Positions 1 to 10,010 of a stretch of 64,000 nt of DNA are shown in pieces. The first letter of the stretch is position 1. The number at the start of each line of letters is the position of its first letter. The notes beneath the pieces were generated by a model. The model ran no database searches and was not told the origin of the DNA. It was given only the letters and a program-made list of their open reading frames with translations. The translations under genes and the position numbers were made by a program. The DNA lies in NCBI GenBank assembly GCA_047967505.1, contig CM106540.1, one strand, 5' to 3'. Source of the DNA: Dipteris shenzhenensis (Eukaryota > Polypodiophyta > Polypodiopsida > Gleicheniales).

Positions 1-1255
1 AGTACGTCAATAGATAGTCTAAGCTGTTAGGAACCCGTGTGCGCGATCAGAATTAAATTCTGACAACTTTGAAATTTTAGGGTTTTTGGGAGTGACGTGG
101 CAGCTGACACGTGGCAGACTGCCACTTGGAATCTGAGCTGGCAGGTCAGTCCACCTGTCCCACACATGTGGCAGCATGCATGGCAAGTGGCAGGGCATGC
201 AGGCCAAGTGTTTGGCCCCAAATCTGGTAGATTTAGGGCAAGTGGTGGGCTGTCCTCTTTGGGACTGCAGCCCACCAAAAATCTGGGACAAGTGTCCACC
301 TTCCACTCTAGGCCTAGGAGGGGGGCTGAGCCTATAAAAGAAGGCCTCTCCCCTTCATTCCACACATGAAAATTTCGTCACTTTTCTTCTCCCTCCTTTT
401 GGATGATGCAGCAGAACCTCTCCAGCTCCTTGGGTGCAGCCAGCTTCTCCCCAGGCCATTCTCTCACCTCAGCAGCACTTTCTCTCTCTACAACAGCACA
501 TTCTCTCTCTACAGTTCCAGCCCCTCCTCTCCAGAAATCTGCCCCCTCTCAGCTCTTCTGGAACAGCAGCAGCATCCTCTCTCCTTCACCTAGCCTGGAG
601 CAGCCACAGCCCCTTTCTCTCTCCTGCTGCAGTCTTTCTCTCTCTTCTGCAGAATTTCTCTCTCTACTGTTCCAGCCCATTTCCCTTGCAGAAATCTGCC
701 TTTCTGTGCACCTCTGGAACAGCAGCAGCTCCTCTCTTACATCTCCTCCCTTGGGATCAGCATTGGCACTCTCTCTCTACAGCTATCACTCCATAAAAGC
801 TTTCTCTCTCTAGCCTACAAGCTGTTTTTTCTAAGCTGTTCTCATTCCAGCCCCATTTCCACACTCCCCTCACCCAAGGTAGCTTCAGAGGCATCAAGGA
901 CTTCATCTACAAAAGGGTCAAGTCACGAAGGGAGCCTGTATTGTCAAGTTTATCTCATTTACAGCACTATTTCATGTTGTTTCTACTATCTTTCTAGAAA
1001 CTAGTGTTTGTCTCTAATGTTGGATGTAAGTGGTGATTGTTGCAGGCTTCTTCCTTGTGGATTGGGCAAGCCAAGAGCTGAAACCTGAGCTTGGAGTCCT
1101 CCTTTTTGTTGTCTACCTTGTACATATGCTCTTGAGTCTTGTATCTAGGTCCTAGGTTTTCACTGAGTTCATCAGTTTGGAAGGTGCATTGCACCTTGGT
1201 CTTGTATCTCCATTTTCAAGAATAAAGTGAGCCTGGATAAGGGGGGGGCCCCGTC
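1..1255 (+). mobile_element. LTR-like promoter and leader region
   Basis: The stretch has the look of an LTR or retroelement leader read on the plus strand. There is a TATA box CCTATAAAAG at 331-340, then a pyrimidine-rich leader with repeated CTCTCTCTA and CAGCAG motifs (about 400-830), then AATAAA at 1221-1226. No terminal TG..CA pair, duplicated copy, primer site or target duplication was found, so the borders are arbitrary. No credible protein is encoded. It lies in intron 5 of the cyclase gene. Confidence 0.35.
331..340 (+). promoter_or_regulatory. TATA box, probably of an LTR
   Basis: CCTATAAAAG preceded by a GC-rich stretch and followed by a CT-rich leader. This is the usual arrangement in plant LTRs, and the same form recurs in the LTRs of elements A and D. 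Confidence 0.45.
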
Positions 1256-1379
1256 TTGGCCCCTCAATCATATTGCATTCTCCAATGATGTCACTTTGTG
1301 TTTAAGCTGTATAAGTCTTAATTCCAGCTTAATTGCAAACTCTTAAGTTCAAGTATATGTGTTTGGCAACTCACAATCA

Positions 1380-1979
1380 TCTCATTCAATTGCCTCTGCA
1401 AAATCCGTTGTTTGAATTGATAGAAAGCACCGAGTAGTTTACACTTTTCTATACCGAATGCAGCATCAAACTGCCTGATGAACTCCAATGCTTTGTCTGT
1501 ATGACCATATTGTCCATTTTAGGTCATAAACTTGACAGATTTACCTCCCTCTTTGAATTCCTTGGTCTCTCTGGAAGACTTACTCTTCCTCGACTTCTTG
1601 TGTTTCCTTCTTTTCCTGGATGGTTTATCTGATAAAGAAGAAGATACAGAAGTCGAGCTTGAGGTAGACGGTGACGGACTGGGAGATCGGTGATGATGCC
1701 TCGATCTCTTCCTGCTATGAGACCGTCCCCTATGAGATCTCTCTCTCTCTTTGGCTGTACACGAGAGTGTGCCTCTGGCATTGGCACATCATAAGCTGCA
1801 TTAGGCATAGTTTCTACTTGAAACAAATGCTGAGCTCTTGGATCCCTTTTGAGATTTTCCATCTCTTGCATACGAATGCATACCATCTGCTCAAATTCTT
1901 GCTGATTTTGCTGCACACTTCTATGTCTTGGATGTGCATCCCTATCTTGTGAATCCCACTGGATAGGTGCTTGAGCCAT
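1380..1979 (-). pseudogene. Ty3/gypsy-like gag remnant
   Basis: The frame at 1979-1524 begins MAQAPIQWDSQ and becomes charged. In a second frame the sequence is Arg/Ser-rich with a KRRKHKKSRKSKSSR stretch, then runs through a TAA stop into NGQYGHTDKALEFIRQFDAAFG. That last segment resembles the conserved start of the retrotransposon gag domain in plant gypsy elements. At least one frameshift and one stop separate the parts. No pol continues downstream, so this is a decayed fragment in intron 5. Confidence 0.55.
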
Positions 1980-2319
1980 TCTCCTTCAACTTATCTGAGA
2001 TCTGCAAGTTTCTCACACACATTGTGTATGCAACTGATGCATGCAACATTTGCTTTTCAAAGAGAAAAAAAATTACCTCAACAAGAGGTGTCTTGCATTC
2101 ACAATCTATACCAGTACCGGGCTGTCAACTCAAGGCATATACCCACAAAGTGGCCAAAGCATCAATGATTGTGTTGCCCCTTTCCTGGTTGCTGCAAAAA
2201 GCACTCAGAATGCATTTGATTCATCTTTCCAATGCACAAAGGCATGCATTTTCTCTTTTCTGCAAATCTCTGATTTTACTGTAAAAACTGCTAGCAGAAA
2301 GTCTCTGCAACTGTCCCTT

Positions 2320-2560
2320 TTTTTTTTAGGGACAGTAACCAGATGGGTAACTAGTGGTTACTCGAACCAGACTAACTGATTCTGGTTTGGTTAGTCTGCA
2401 ACTAGACTAACTAGACTGGTCAATCTGGTTACAGTGACTAGTCGACCAGACTAGTCTGGTTGGGTCAACTAACTGGACCTCTAGCCAGCCCAGTAACCAA
2501 GGTTAAGTTAAACTAACCCCTGATCAGCCATGTCAGCATCCATGTCACCTGTCAGAATGC
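2320..2560. repeat. ACTAGTC / AACCAGA-rich palindromic stretch
   Basis: Short, partly inverted motifs recur at close spacing: ACTAGT, GACCAGACTAGTCTGG, GGTTACTC, ACTAACTG. It contains no coding sequence. It may be the end of an old LTR, but no matching partner was found. Confidence 0.4.
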
Positions 2561-2867
2561 CAGGTCATCTCACACATGTATGCCACATCATCCCTGCTTG
2601 TGGGTCTGCCAAGGGCAACTCTGGAGTCTTTGAAGCACTTGGTCACGCGAACCGCCTCTTAGACTCTTATTAGGCTCCATTGCGCTTAGGAAAAATAACT
2701 CTTCCTAGTACCTGCAACAATTAATTAAAGCGCACCACCATGGCACCCATTAATTGTTAGCGCTTTGCATGCAAATAACACACTGTGGACTAATTCTAGT
2801 CATGGTGGGCGTCCCCACTGAACACATGTGCACACATAACAAATATAAAAATATATATTTATTCTCT

Positions 2868-3170
2868 GGTAGACCGAAGTCAACGCTCTTGATCATAATT
2901 AAGAGGCTTTGACCAAGGGTCGAGCCGTCTTAATTATAGTCAAGTCTCTCCAGCCGAAGTTGGCACATCTTGGTTAACCGCAGTTAACTTTCTTGGTATA
3001 AACCAAGTCTTCCTAACCGAGATCAGGCTTACTTGACCGAAGTCAAGTACCTCTGACCATAGTCAATTCTTTGACCGATAGAAAAACTATTTTGACCATA
3101 ATTAACCGAGATGGAAAAACTCTTTAATTATGATCAAATAAATGGTCAAATGTACTTTGACTTAGGATAT
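2868..3170. repeat. Degenerate tandem repeat built on GACCGAAGTCAA
   Basis: Units of roughly 25-35 bp carry variants of TTGACCGAAGTCAA or CTTGACCATAGTCAA. Copies of GATCATAATTAA (2890s) and its inverse TTAATTATGATC (3120s) give inverted symmetry to the block. The units have drifted too far for an exact period to be set by eye. Confidence 0.5.
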
Positions 3171-3652
3171 TTACATTGTGGTGACAAAAGCCATCCCTGA
3201 AGAGGTAGTGATAGAAACCTCTGATCTCATAGTACACACGGCATCTGAAGGTGAAATGCTCCTTCGAGTCTCGACTCTATCACTGATGATCGCATATGGT
3301 GCAAATGCAAGTAATTTAGGAATGCCCTCTGCCCCGTCCGCTCTCAATGCTAAGTCAGTGTGATGAGACCCTCAAGGAGTGGATCCATGTGTATCCGGGT
3401 GGATCAAAGAAGTCCTCTGCTGAAATCCGCAAGCAACCGTCTTTGGAAAGATGGAGCTTCACATGGAGCTCAGGGGTACCAAACGGGAGAAAGGGGGGGA
3501 GGGGGATGATGCAAAACCAAGAGGTGAAGAGGGACCATCAAACATAGGGAAAAAGGGAAATGGCCGGGAGACGAACAAGTGGTGAAGGGGAATGGTGAGG
3601 ATACAAGAAAGGTGGAGGGAGAAAGAGATGGACTATTGTACGTTCCTCAATT

Positions 3653-3726
3653 CATGGTATTTATTTATTTAAATAAATAAATACCATGATACATAAATAC
3701 CATGAGAAAAAAATCATGGTATTTAT
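3653..3726. repeat. 36-bp perfect palindrome plus a second hairpin
   Basis: Positions 3653-3688 are a perfect 36-bp palindrome centred at 3670/3671, with half-site CATGGTATTTATTTATTT. Directly after it, 3693-3705 (ATAAATACCATGA) and 3714-3726 pair over 13 bp around the loop GAAAAAAA. Both hairpins share the ATGGTATTTAT arm, so they are related copies. The block could be a miniature foldback element or an extruding AT-rich cruciform. Confidence 0.75.
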
Positions 3727-4277
3727 TCAAAACTCATTGGCTGAATAAGGCTCCTCTCCCTTCCTTTTCACCCCCTCTCACCCTTTATCCAACTAAATGC
3801 TTTTTAAAAAAATCAATTTTTCTTTGAGTGGGGGTACACATTGGCGTTACATTATTGCTCTAGACCTGTTGCTATATACCGTGTCCTCTGGCTGCCACCT
3901 ATTCCTAGATTGAGCTGAAGCGAAGTCGGGAGTGTGCAGCAAAAAAAGGGTTATTCTGTTTCAAAATATTCTCATTTGCAGCATAGACTTGCACATGCAT
4001 CAGTGGACACTTTCTGGGAGATTGTAGCGAGCATTACTACCTAGAACATTTGGAGATCTAAATGCAGAAAGATGGCACCAGGTCCACCCAGCTCATACCT
4101 TGGCCAGCATTTGGACAGATATTGTACACACGTTGATGTCTATTTGGTCTAGGATGCAAGGTTCTTCTAGGTTTACCTCAACCCACGAGGACGGTTTTTT
4201 CAAAAAGTGGAGAGGTTGTCCTTTCTTTTGTAAGACCATCATAGGCATGATGTGGCGTTTCCAACTGTCGTTTTGGT

Positions 4278-4367
4278 GCTTATCTATCGGTTCAAACTCT
4301 ATGAGTGCTATATTTTCATTCTTTGCTTATCTATCGGTTCAAACTCTATGAGTGCTATATTTTCTGC
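4278..4367. repeat. 47-bp tandem duplication
   Basis: GCTTATCTATCGG and the following bases recur at 4278 and 4325, nearly identical over two units. It lies about 110 bp downstream of the exon 5 donor and contains no coding sequence. Confidence 0.8.
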
Positions 4368-4478
4368 CTGAGTTTCTTCCTCGGCTATTTCTGTCATGCT
4401 TTCATGCAAGAAAAACAGGAATATTCTCACTTGAGAAAAATTATATTTTGCAAGAAAATAAAGATTAAAGGATCTTAC

Positions 4479-4549
4479 CTTGTTTTTCAAAAGAACTACA
4501 TGTGCCGAAATCAGAGAATCATGGGCTGCAACAGAAAGGTAATCAATAC
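4479..4549 (-). CDS. Cyclase-like gene, exon 5
   Basis: A 71-nt exon, 19.2 kb downstream of exon 4. The acceptor is AATTGTTTCAG and the donor is GTAAGATC, a strong plant donor. It completes the Gly codon from exon 4 and reads IDYLSVAAHDSLISAHVVLL followed by KNK, ending in phase 0. The family equivalent is VDYLSVAAYDDLIPSHLVFLK. The terminal exon (about 45 residues containing the HCLPLR and RCIL motifs) is not seen between here and position 1. It is probably outside the window, because the donor is well formed. Confidence 0.9.
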
Positions 4550-5242
4550 CTGAAACAATTCAGAACATTTTTCTTCAGCAAACTAAGCTATACTCAATCT
4601 TACCATTTGAGGATTGTTAAAAAATAGAGCATGCATGCTAGTGAGTACTACCTGCTGGTTTAGAGTCAGAAAGGGCAATTGGTGAGATCAAAACACAAGA
4701 TGCACCAAAAAATTTGTACAAGTATTCTTCCATGTAAGTTCATTGGTACTTCGTGGATTACCTTCTATTAAACACACTTACTTTTCTCTATGCCTTCAAA
4801 CTTGTCGCATGGAAGGCCTTCAAATCTGCACAACGTGCACAAAACACCTAATGTATTTTGCTTGGGATCTTCATGTTGTTGAATGCATTCTTGCATATTC
4901 TAGTAGAGTGAAGTCTCCAAGGCACTCCCGGTTGCACAATAGCATCACAGCTTCGTGTTCTCCAACTCGTATATTAGCGACGCACTCTCGGAAGCTCCAA
5001 GCACCTGCCTCTCTCGTGCTCATGGAGCATCCGCGGATCTCTGGCCTTCACGATTCTCCTCCCCTCCACTACGAGCCTCCCTACTCTCCATCGAGAAGAG
5101 TCCCCCCCACTCACCAGCACGATCTCCTTCTCTATCAGAAGCTCCCTCCTCTCCATCAATCCTTCCAGCAGTCACCTTCACGTAGCATGCCAGCTCGTCA
5201 ACTAGAAGCATCCTTTTCTATACGGGAGTCCTAGTGACCCCC
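4550..5242. other. Intron 4, left part, unassigned
   Basis: No coding remnant, LTR or clear repeat is visible. The longest frames lack recognisable motifs. Confidence 0.5.
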
Positions 5243-5820
5243 ATTGTCTCATGGAGATTACCTATGACTTCTATTCTAGTCTCTATATGACAGATCTAGT
5301 GATAGATAAGATAGCTAGTGTGAGCTAGGAGGTTTGAAATCATGTTCCGCAGGTCGTTTTAGATAGGATGTGGCAGCTGCTGAACTGCCCACTACTGTCT
5401 CTTCGGGAGGTTACAGATGCACTACAAGAGTTTCCCACGGATAGATGCCCAAGAGAGGATGGCTTGTCTCCTCTTTTCTGCAGGACCTTGTGGAATTTCA
5501 TCGGACCACATCTTTTTTGTGTGAGAAGTGCAGCAAAACTCAACATTGTCTCATGGACATTACGTATGACTTCTATTCTAGTCTCTATATGACAGATCTA
5601 GTGATAGATAAGATAGCTAGTGTGAGCTAGGAGGTTCAAAATCATGTTCCACAGGTCATTTTAGATAGGATGTGGCAGCTGCTGAACTGCCCACCACTGT
5701 CTCTTCGGGAGGTTACAGATCCACTACGAGAGTTTCCCACAAATAGATGCCCAAGAGAGGATGGCTTGTCTCCTCTTTTCTTCAGGACCTTGTGGGATTT
5801 CTTCTTTGTGTGATAAGTGC
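5243..5820 (+). pseudogene. LINE-3 RT fragment, tandemly duplicated (302-bp period)
   Basis: Two copies of a LINE reverse-transcriptase segment lie head to tail; the same GGAGGTTACAGAT stretch occurs at 5406 and 5708. Each copy reads TYDFYSSLYMTDLVIDKIAS, then a stop, then VPQVVLDRMWQ..EVTDALQEFPTD..PREDGLSPLF. This is the region just before RT motif 1 of plant L1 elements (consensus EV..AL..F...KAPGPDGL..EF). Both copies share the in-frame stop, so decay began before duplication. Their 3' ends differ slightly. It is probably the upstream part of the LINE whose 3' end lies at 8190-9390. Confidence 0.75.
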
Positions 5821-5828
5821 AGCAAAAA

Positions 5829-5995
5829 TGGAGAAGAAGAAGAATAATAATTTTTTTAAACGTCGAGCCACAAGGCAGAGTCCTGATGGGGTCATCAGAC
5901 GTCGATTTGGGGAATCGAACTCAACACACCCAACAACAAGAGTCACTCCCATAACCAGCAAGTCTACTCACCAAGAGTGGCAGAAATGTCGGCCG
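5829..5995 (-). mobile_element. SINE-like unit with Pol III B-box
   Basis: The minus strand contains GAGTTCGATTCCCC (5911-5924), a good match to the internal RNA polymerase III B-box. About 45 bp upstream is an A-box-like TGGTGAGTAG. The unit ends in an A-rich then (TTC)-type tail around 5829-5850. Spacing and tail suit a tRNA-derived SINE. No second copy or target duplication was found in the window. Confidence 0.4.
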
Positions 5996-6027
5996 GGATG
6001 ATGAGACTATATACACACTAACTATAT

Positions 6028-6031
<4 letters not shown>

Positions 6032-6077
<46 letters not shown>
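6032..6077. repeat. (GA)n microsatellite
   Basis: Uninterrupted GA repeat of about 23 units, preceded by ACTATATATACA. Confidence 0.97.
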
Positions 6078-6078
<1 letters not shown>

Positions 6079-6164
6079 AAACCACACACAAAGTGAACTG
6101 GAAAGGAGAGAAAGAGACCAAGAAAAACTGCAAGGGATCTCAGGAAAAACCCCCAAAACAGTTG

Positions 6165-6690
6165 GGGAAAACCTCTGCTCAAAGATGCACAAAATGCTCC
6201 ACGCTCAGATCATCCACAATTGTGGGAGGGGGGACTATCTATAGCCCCCCCCCCCCCAATCGGCTGGTACATGTGGGCTGGCCCACAGCCCTAGGTGGGC
6301 CGACTCCTCCTGCCACATATAGGGACTGCCACGCAACCCTATAAAGGGCTATCACTCTGCCTATAGGGCCGACTGCTCTGCTGCAAGGGGCCAACCCCCT
6401 CCTGCCCTATACAAGGGCTGCTGGGGGAAACCTCCGCTCAAAGATGCACAAAATGCTCCACACTAAGATCATCCACAAGTGTGGGAGGGGCCCAATATAT
6501 AGGCATCCACCCCCCCAATCGGCTGGTACATGTGAGCCAGCCCACAGCCCTAGGTAGGCCGACTCCTACCACATATAGGGACTGCCACGCAGCCCTATAA
6601 AGGGCTATTGCCCTACCTCTAGGGCCGACTGCTCTGCTGCAAGGGGCCTACCCCCTCCTGCCCTATACAAGGGCTGCTGCACAGCAGAAT
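6165..6690. repeat. 258-bp tandem duplication with LTR-like content
   Basis: CAAAGATGCACAAAATGCTC occurs at 6181 and 6439, and most of the sequence between is repeated (AATCGGCTGGTACATGTG, CCCTATAAAGGGCTAT, GGGCCGACTGCTCTGCTGCA). CTATAAAGGG looks like a TATA box. The GC-rich GGCCGAC / AGGGCT vocabulary resembles the LTRs of elements A and D, so this may be a rearranged LTR. Confidence 0.75.
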
Positions 6691-8102
6691 AGGGGCTGAC
6701 CCCCCTTGCCTAGAGGCCGACCAGCAGGCCTAGGTGGGTGACCTGCTCAACCTATAAGAGGCCTCCAAGGAGCAGGTCTCTAGCTCCATGGGTGGCCATG
6801 CAGGGCCCCATACCTGGCGAACAAGATGTGCCTCAAGAGGGGCTGCCCCGTGGCAACCAGCAGGTCCAGATGGACTCCCAGGTGGGGCCACCACAATGGG
6901 CAGATCTGCCCTCATCCCTACTCTACTCTACCCTCACAGGGAGCGGGCACACCCACAATAAATGCCCTCACTCATGATCAGGAGATGCTGACCTCCAACA
7001 TCCCCTATCAGCTCCTAGATGGAATAAGATCTCCAAGGAGTTGAATGTGCCGTTGGAACAACTGGAGGCATCCATTGTGTCATGCTCCATTACTGAAGAC
7101 CACCACAGGTACTGTCGAAGAAGCCCCCTCTTGGCACAAATCGTCTCAGCACGATCATTGGAACCTGGTACTGTTGCTCCCGAGTCCCAAGCCATAGGTG
7201 CTAGGCATACTTCTCTAGTCCAATACTCGTACAATAAGCCAATTGGTACAACAATCCACTGATATTGCCATCGGTGCAAGCTCTGCTTCCCTGCATGGGC
7301 ACCTATATCACAAAGCTATCAACCCCCTCTAAAGCCTCCTCTTAGGTCTCAGCTATCAACTTCTTCCTTACCTTCTGCTCAACTGACAAAGCCTTAGAGT
7401 GAATGTCGTAAGTATGATCCAAAAATCTCTCCTCCTAGTCCTACATTGATGAAGACTTCGTGGGATCCAAGAATCTCATCTAGACTTCCAAAGAGACCCT
7501 CTTCATGGGAGAGGTTTGACTGCACAAGGATGCCAAATGCTCCCAGATACTTTTGGCCACCGTCATATGCTTTACCTAGGTTGGACACAAGGGGATCACG
7601 CTTGTCAAATGCCACCAGTATGAAATTTGCCAAATCATACGACTGTGGCACAAACTCCATCATGACCCGCCAAACACCGTAATTGAGGCCTTCAATTGAC
7701 GGTCAATCGGGAAGGTGGGCAAAACTAGAATTTTTTCCTTGCTCTCCACCATCTCAGCCAAGGTAGACATGTCAGAGTGACAAGAGAGTCAAACTGGAAG
7801 AGAGAGTGGATGGGAAAGAAGTCAGAGAAGGCGGATAACGGGAAAAAATGGAGAGAAAGGGCCGAAGAAGAAGATGAAGAGGCTTGCGGCCTAGTACATT
7901 CACACCCTCCCTTTCCGACCCTCAAAAACTCCTCCTTTCGAATCTGAAAACACCCTTCAAAGAAATCATGCCGTTGTTGACACCCACACGGTCCACACCT
8001 CTGCACATTCCTCCTCAAGAACACCTCCGAACAGCAGCCCCAAACCTCCTGTCAATTCGCTGGCTCCACACTCCCTCAACGTCTCAGGTCTCTAGCCAAC
8101 CG
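6691..8102. other. Unassigned stretch, possibly internal to a minus-strand LTR element
   Basis: Frames on either strand (for example 7394-7663 minus, 89 codons) show no recognised domain. Position next to a minus-strand primer-binding site at 8103-8116 suggests it is the internal part of a decayed non-autonomous LTR element. Confidence 0.3.
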
Positions 8103-8143
8103 TGGCTCTGATACCATGAGAGAAGTGCAACAGAACTGAACAG

Positions 8144-8182
<39 letters not shown>
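8103..8182 (-). mobile_element. Primer-binding site and LTR edge of a minus-strand retroelement
   Basis: On the minus strand 8116-8103 reads TGGTATCAGAGCCA, the complement of the initiator Met-tRNA 3' end. It directly abuts a CA dinucleotide, so an LTR should start at 8117 (TGAGAGAAGTGC on plus). A (GA)n tract follows at 8149-8182. The rest of the LTR is not recognisable, because LINE-3 sequence begins within about 20 bp. The element is therefore truncated. Confidence 0.55.
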
Positions 8183-8184
<2 letters not shown>

Positions 8185-8189
8185 CTTCC

Positions 8190-9390
8190 ACTACATATCC
8201 TTGCTTTTAGGTCGGGGTTGATGTGTCTTTGGCTCAACAGCTTGCACCTATGTTGGAGAGTATACATAGGACATTAGTATACTTGAGCACCGCTAGACTT
8301 TCCTTGGCCAATAGTACACTTATGCTCACCCAGCTGCTTCTGGCTACCATGTGGTATGTGGAATCTTGACTAGCGATTCTTGATCCAGAGCTTCAGAGCA
8401 GGGCAATCCTAGTCAAGCTTCTTGTTAGCGGCTTGACTCTAGAGGACTTACACCATGGAAGAAATTCATGCTTCATGGTATTCTTTAATGCACACCATAC
8501 ATAGTTGGTAGTGGTCAAGAAAAGTCGGCTGGTTTTTCTTGGTGGACCATCATTGTCATCCCACTTCTCTGATGGTACGAGACTTGTCTAAATTTTGGGA
8601 TCATTTTTGTTCAGCCCTCATCGGCTGCCTAGGAGTGAGAGGAGGACCAGCACCTTTCTCATACTTAACCTCAGACACCTCTCACAGACTCACACTTACC
8701 CAACCATTGGATGAGGAGATTTTATACACGCAGAGAATCAGAGTTATAGGGTGTATATCTAGATGAATCCAAGAACATGCCCAAACTCATCCTCTAAAGA
8801 TAAAACATAGTGCATTTTCAATGTCATGACAATCACTCATAAGGTTGAAAACCAAAAACTCCATCACACATAGCAAAGACTCGCTACTATGACAATTGGA
8901 GGGACTAGTATAGGGTGTGTTTGGTCATTAGATATGTCCCATACTGCAATTGCAGCTAAGCCCAATCGAGGGATTTAGACTTTTCAAGGCAGACCTCTTG
9001 CTGAGTTGGACTAGGTCTTGACCAGCTGCCAATGCTACAGATTCTCTCATTCCATTCTTTCAGTATTCCAAGAGGATTGGATACAAGATTCAGCAAAGAG
9101 CCACCCATCATCTACCCCACAATTATTCAATATTGGCAAGCATAGGGGATTTCAGAGCATCATCTGTCATGTCTTTTGTCTCATTTAGGGGGATCAGTAG
9201 GACCAAGAAAGTATCATACTTTCTTTGGCTAACTATTTATTCATACAGCTATTCCAATTTCCAGCTGGCTCGTCTTCAAAAAATGGGCATGCCACCCTTA
9301 TGTATAAGGTGCCATCTTGAAGAGGAGTCTAACAAGGACTTTTTGTGGAATTTCTATATTGCCAAGGTGGTTTGGACATAAGTTTTTAGA
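8190..9390 (+). pseudogene. LINE-3, 3' half: RT C-terminus to zf-RVT
   Basis: The frame near 8220-8450 reads TARLSLANSTLMLTQLLLAT followed by MWYVES, which matches the thumb-side segment of plant L1 RT (LAGRVLVVNQVLLASMWY). A spacer follows. At 9133-9381 the segment KKVSYFLWLTIYSYSYSNFQ runs to RCHLEEESNKDFLWNFYIAK, a zf-RVT zinc-binding domain (FFLWL...C..C.EE...H). Several frameshifts and stops occur. It is probably one element with the 5243-5820 fragment, with a deletion and later insertions between them. Confidence 0.7.
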
Positions 9391-9533
9391 TTATTATCAT
9401 ATATTAACTCTGCGCCCTGCACTCTGATGTGGGAAGTAGCTCTTTTGAGCAGAGAGTTTGGTGCCTTTGCTCTAGAGTCAGAGGCAGGTGACCATGTCTT
9501 CTTCATGAAGGGGTATTACGGATGTGGCCTTAC

Positions 9534-9848
9534 TGTTGGAATATGAAGCCAAAGTGAGTCTAAAATGAGTGTTCTAGGTGTGTTTTATAGTCTAGTGAGT
9601 CCTAGACATGCCACGTGTCATATTGGGAGTTATCCCATATACACTATGGCTTTCTAGAGTCTAGTGTCACACTATATAGTGTTGTACTTGTCTATTGTCT
9701 ATCATATCAATCAACATCAAGCTTTATATCATGTGAGTATTTTGGTTATGATTGCCTAGCACTTGTTCTTTCATTTGCTTTCCCTTTTGCCTTTCCATTA
9801 TGCTTTCCATATTTCCATTCCGTTCCTAGTTAGCTCCATGTCACTTCA
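9534..9848 (+). mobile_element. Copia-type LTR with adjacent primer-binding site
   Basis: A 315-bp LTR starts TGTTGGAATATGAAG and ends CACTTCA, with a TATA-like CACTATATAGTG near 9671. Two bases later comes the primer-binding site TGGTATCAAAGC (9851-9862), matching initiator Met-tRNA with one change. Length, TGTTGGAATA start and primer site are typical of plant Ty1/copia. No pol follows and no second LTR was found, so the element broke off within about 160 bp, against the truncated LINE-1. Confidence 0.7.
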
Positions 9849-10010
9849 TATGGTATCAAAGCTACTTCCCTTCCTTCAGCTCTACAAAGACGTCCTGGAG
9901 TGGTGTTGGGAAAGTTGTAGAGGACCTTGGGTACTACAATTTTCGTTTTTACATCATTGCAATCCGAGTTTTCTATGAAAAGATATAGCTCCTGCAAAAA
10001 GTGATGAAAA
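9849..10010 (+). mobile_element. Copia internal stub after the LTR
   Basis: Noncoding leader following the primer-binding site of the LTR at 9534-9848. It joins the 3'-truncated LINE-1 RT. No domain is visible. Confidence 0.4.

Larger units (their letters stand above)
2561..4277. other. Intron 5, otherwise unassigned
   Basis: Apart from the repeats listed, no coding remnant could be assigned. A 61-codon frame at 3178-3363 matches no family I recognise. The missing last cyclase exon was looked for here on the minus strand and not found. Confidence 0.5.

Noticed and set aside
4740-5234. 163-codon plus-strand ORF upstream of the LINE-3 fragments
   Set aside because: Ser/Pro-rich, with overlapping open frames on both strands and no motif; treated as noncoding intron sequence.
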